Of a stretch of 6,310 bases of DNA, positions 5,049 to 6,310 are shown piece by piece. This DNA is from Actinomycetota bacterium (GTDB taxonomy: Bacteria > Actinomycetota > Acidimicrobiia > IMCC26256 > BP-133). The position numbers and the translations under genes were made by a program. The notes under the pieces were generated by a model. It had not been told where the DNA came from, ran no database searches, and saw nothing but the letters and a program-made list of their open reading frames with translations. Location of the stretch: contig JAUZEX010000430.1 in the NCBI GenBank assembly GCA_030838815.1, positions 1 to 6,310 on the forward strand, given 5' to 3'. Numbering within the stretch: the stretch's first letter is position 1; each line of letters starts with the position of its first letter.

Positions 5049-6061
5049 GTTCGGGGGTGCGGGTCGGGCTCACGCTGCCGTCGTTCCAGTCTGACCCCGA
5101 ACGGGTGCTGGCCGTGGCGAAGGCGGCGGAGGAGGCGGGGCTCGACGGGGTGTTCGCCTTCGACCATCTCTTCCGGGCCCGGGGCGACGCGGCCGAGGGC
5201 GAGCGGCGCCCGGCCCTCGAGCTGCTGACGATGACAGCGGCTGTGGCCGCCGCCACCCGCCGGATCATGGTCGGCACGCTGGTCGCCCGGGCCACGCTCC
5301 GGCCCCCGGCCATGCTGCGGGCCGCCTTCGACACGCTCGAGCGCATCGCCCCCGGCCGCATCATCGCCGGCCTCGGCGCCGGCGACGACGACAGCCTGGC
5401 CGAGGACACGGCATTCGGCGTCCTCCCCGGCGACCCCATCCCCGGTCGCGCTCCCCACCTCGCCGTCCCCCACCCCGACCCCGCCCCGGCGCGGGGTGGG
5501 TCGGCGCCGGGTGGGTCGGCGCCGGGTGGGTCGGCGCCGGGTGGGTCGGCGCCCGGGGAGCGCCAACCGCGAGGGCAGGCTCCGATCGAGCCTGGGCGGT
5601 ACCGGCTCGCCCGGCTCGAAGCGACGGTCGACGCCGTGTCCGGGCGGGGGTACCCGCTCTGGCTGGCCGGGGTGACGCCGGCGGCCATCCGGCTCGCCGC
5701 CACCCGGGCCGACGGGTGGAACCTGTGGGGCGGCACCGCTGACCAGTTCGCCGTTGCGGCCGGACGGGTCCGGGACGAGTTGCTCGCCGCCGGGCGGAAC
5801 CCGGCGGGCTTTGCCCTCACCTGGGGCGGCCTCGCCGTACTCGGCGCCGACCCGGAGGAGGCCCGGGCCAAGTCCGACCGCCTCGGCGGCGACCGGCCCG
5901 GGATCGTCCGGGGCACCCCGTCCGACGTGGCCGACCAGATCGCCGCCTACGCCGCCGCCGGTGCCGCCTGGGTCATCCTGGGCCCGGTCGACTCCTCCGA
6001 CCCGTCCAACGCCGCCGTCCTCGGCGACGCGCTGAAGATCCTCTCCTCCCGACGCCCCTGA
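5030..6061 (+). CDS. LLM-class (luciferase-like, F420/FMN-type) oxidoreductase
   Basis: The product is up to 343 residues, a TIM-barrel flavin/F420-dependent oxidoreductase. Motifs are the first strand RVGLTLPSFQSDPERVLAVAKAAEEAGLDGVFAFDHLF (11-48), VGTLVARATLRPPAMLRAAFDTLERIAPGRIIAGLGAGDDDSLAEDTAFG (81-130), YPLWLAGVTPAAIRLAATRADGWNLWGG (208-235) and TPSDVADQIAAYAAAGAAWVILGPV (296-320). The last segment resembles actinobacterial F420-dependent members; substrate and cofactor are not determinable. Start is uncertain: GTG 5030, ATG 5039, or GTG 5057 (giving MRVGLTLPSF, the commonest family start). No clear Shine-Dalgarno distinguishes them, and the first two fall inside a hairpin repeat. Residues ~135-190 are a low-complexity Gly/Pro/Ala insertion replacing the usual loop/helix. 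It is monocistronic, flanked on both sides by hairpin doublets. Confidence 0.87.
   Translation: MSEMNAGSGVRVGLTLPSFQSDPERVLAVAKAAEEAGLDGVFAFDHLFRARGDAAEGERRPALELLTMTAAVAAATRRIMVGTLVARATLRPPAMLRAAFDTLERIAPGRIIAGLGAGDDDSLAEDTAFGVLPGDPIPGRAPHLAVPHPDPAPARGGSAPGGSAPGGSAPGGSAPGERQPRGQAPIEPGRYRLARLEATVDAVSGRGYPLWLAGVTPAAIRLAATRADGWNLWGGTADQFAVAAGRVRDELLAAGRNPAGFALTWGGLAVLGADPEEARAKSDRLGGDRPGIVRGTPSDVADQIAAYAAAGAAWVILGPVDSSDPSNAAVLGDALKILSSRRP
5495..5554 (+). repeat. 15-bp tandem repeat (four units) coding GGSAP
   Basis: The unit GGTGGGTCGGCGCCG occurs at 5495-5509, 5510-5524 and 5525-5539, then at 5540-5554 with the last base changed to C. It encodes four GGSAP pentapeptides (residues 156-175) in the insertion of the LLM enzyme, between GLGAGDDDS and the LARLEATVDAV helix. 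The period keeps the frame. Confidence 0.9.
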
Positions 6062-6100
6062 GTTCCCCGCCTCGACCCACCCCCCGGTGGCCCTGGCCAA

Positions 6101-6142
6101 CTGGCGTTCGTTTACCGGGATAGAGCGGAAATGGAACGCCGG
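6101..6142. repeat. Hairpin repeat, copy C1 (after the LLM gene)
   Basis: Symmetric 17-nt arms at 6101-6117 and 6126-6142 surround an 8-nt loop GGATAGAG. Pairing is 9 bp (one T/G), a two-base internal loop (G/G, T/T), 2 bp, one A/A mismatch, and 3 bp. It lies 39 bp past the LLM stop, in the spacer between convergent genes, and may end transcription from either side. There is no U-tract. Confidence 0.8.
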
Positions 6143-6170
6143 TATCGCGCCCCCGCTGGCCCTGACGCAA

Positions 6171-6212
6171 CTGGCGTTCGTTTACCGGGATAGAGCGGAA
6201 ATGGAACGCCGG
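6171..6212. repeat. Hairpin repeat, copy C2 (tandem duplicate of C1)
   Basis: Bases 6168-6213 are identical to 6098-6143 (46 nt, period 70). Similarity extends left to about 6157 versus 6088 (TGGCCCTG in both) with a one-base indel. The hairpin is the same as C1, with two further A-T pairs at its base (6169-6170 with 6213-6214). Its right flank GGTTCGGGG is shared with copy B, not C1. Copy C2 ends 14 bp before the stop of the minus-strand gene. Confidence 0.85.
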
Positions 6213-6227
6213 TTCGGGGCGGGCGGC

Positions 6228-6310
6228 TCAGGTGGCGGTGAGGGCGGCGGCGACGGTGGCGAGGTCGGGGGCGTGGGGGTGCGAGTCGTCGGAGCAGAAG
6301 CCGTAGGGGT
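6228..6310 (-). CDS. C-terminal fragment of an unrecognised protein
   Basis: On the minus strand the frame is open from the right edge to a TGA at 6230-6228. It encodes 26 residues ending GFCSDDSHPHAPDLATVAAALTAT. GC-rich third positions, Ala/Asp-rich helical content and a stop just before the convergent hairpins are consistent with the end of a real gene. The fragment is too short to assign a family; no function is proposed. It is convergent with the LLM gene. Confidence 0.5.
   Translation of the reverse strand, partial: PYGFCSDDSHPHAPDLATVAAALTAT

Noticed and set aside
3929..6100. A very long open frame on the minus strand across the ROK and LLM genes
   Set aside because: It is opposite two well-recognised enzymes, spans the hairpin spacers, and its product is low-complexity Gly/Arg/Ala with no domain; long antisense frames are expected at this GC content.
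5007..6212. Composite transposon or MITE-flanked mobile unit carrying the LLM gene
   Set aside because: The doublets do bracket the gene, but no transposase and no target-site duplication are visible, and copies B and C differ in arms and loop, so mobilisation as a unit is not supported.
6098..6213. CRISPR-like repeat pair
   Set aside because: Only two copies, each itself a long imperfect hairpin, with related copies elsewhere in the window and no cas genes; it fits a palindromic intergenic repeat better.
1..6310. tRNA, rRNA or a known riboswitch
   Set aside because: I saw no cloverleaf-like segment, rRNA-like block or recognisable riboswitch core in the short spacers.

Overview
The window is GC-rich throughout (strong G/C third-position bias, GTG starts, few A/T runs) and looks like an actinomycete chromosome. 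The gene set and the style of the proteins suggest a deep-branching, uncultured-type actinobacterium, perhaps of class Acidimicrobiia; that placement is an inference from general resemblance, not from a marker gene. No tRNA, rRNA, CRISPR array, transposase, phage gene or toxin/defence module is visible.

Layout. (1) Bases 1-2171, plus strand: the 3' part of a GT4 glycosyltransferase resembling the actinobacterial phosphatidylinositol-mannoside mannosyltransferase PimB', a four-helix membrane protein overlapping it by 4 bp, and a SRPBCC (START-like) lipid/ligand-binding protein. (2) Bases 2232-2624, minus strand: a small coiled-coil protein, convergent with the SRPBCC gene and divergent from the next gene. 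(3) Bases 2792-4882, plus strand: a bacterial archaeo-eukaryotic-release-factor-like (baeRF/Vms1-type) protein directly abutting a ROK-family sugar kinase, probably a glucokinase. (4) Bases 5030-6061, plus strand: an F420/FMN-type luciferase-like (LLM) oxidoreductase. (5) Bases 6228-6310, minus strand: the last 26 residues of an unrecognised protein that runs out of the window.

How the genes relate. A PimB'-like GT close to a SRPBCC protein recalls a conserved actinobacterial envelope neighbourhood (in Mycobacterium tuberculosis, Rv2188c near Rv2185c). This suggests the left half serves cell-envelope glycolipid metabolism. The baeRF/ROK pair is probably one transcript with translational coupling. 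The LLM gene stands apart.

The most distinctive feature is non-coding. Four copies of one imperfect inverted-repeat (hairpin) family occur as two doublets on either side of the LLM gene: two upstream (4922-4963 and 5007-5048) and two downstream (6101-6142 and 6171-6212, the latter pair identical over 46 bases). One upstream copy runs into the start of the LLM gene. Other oddities are in-frame repeat-derived insertions in two otherwise conserved enzymes, an apparently absent catalytic glutamine in the baeRF protein, and a Cys-to-His change at the ROK zinc site. I found no convincing evidence of a wholly new multi-gene system; the rest is ordinary housekeeping/accessory sequence.
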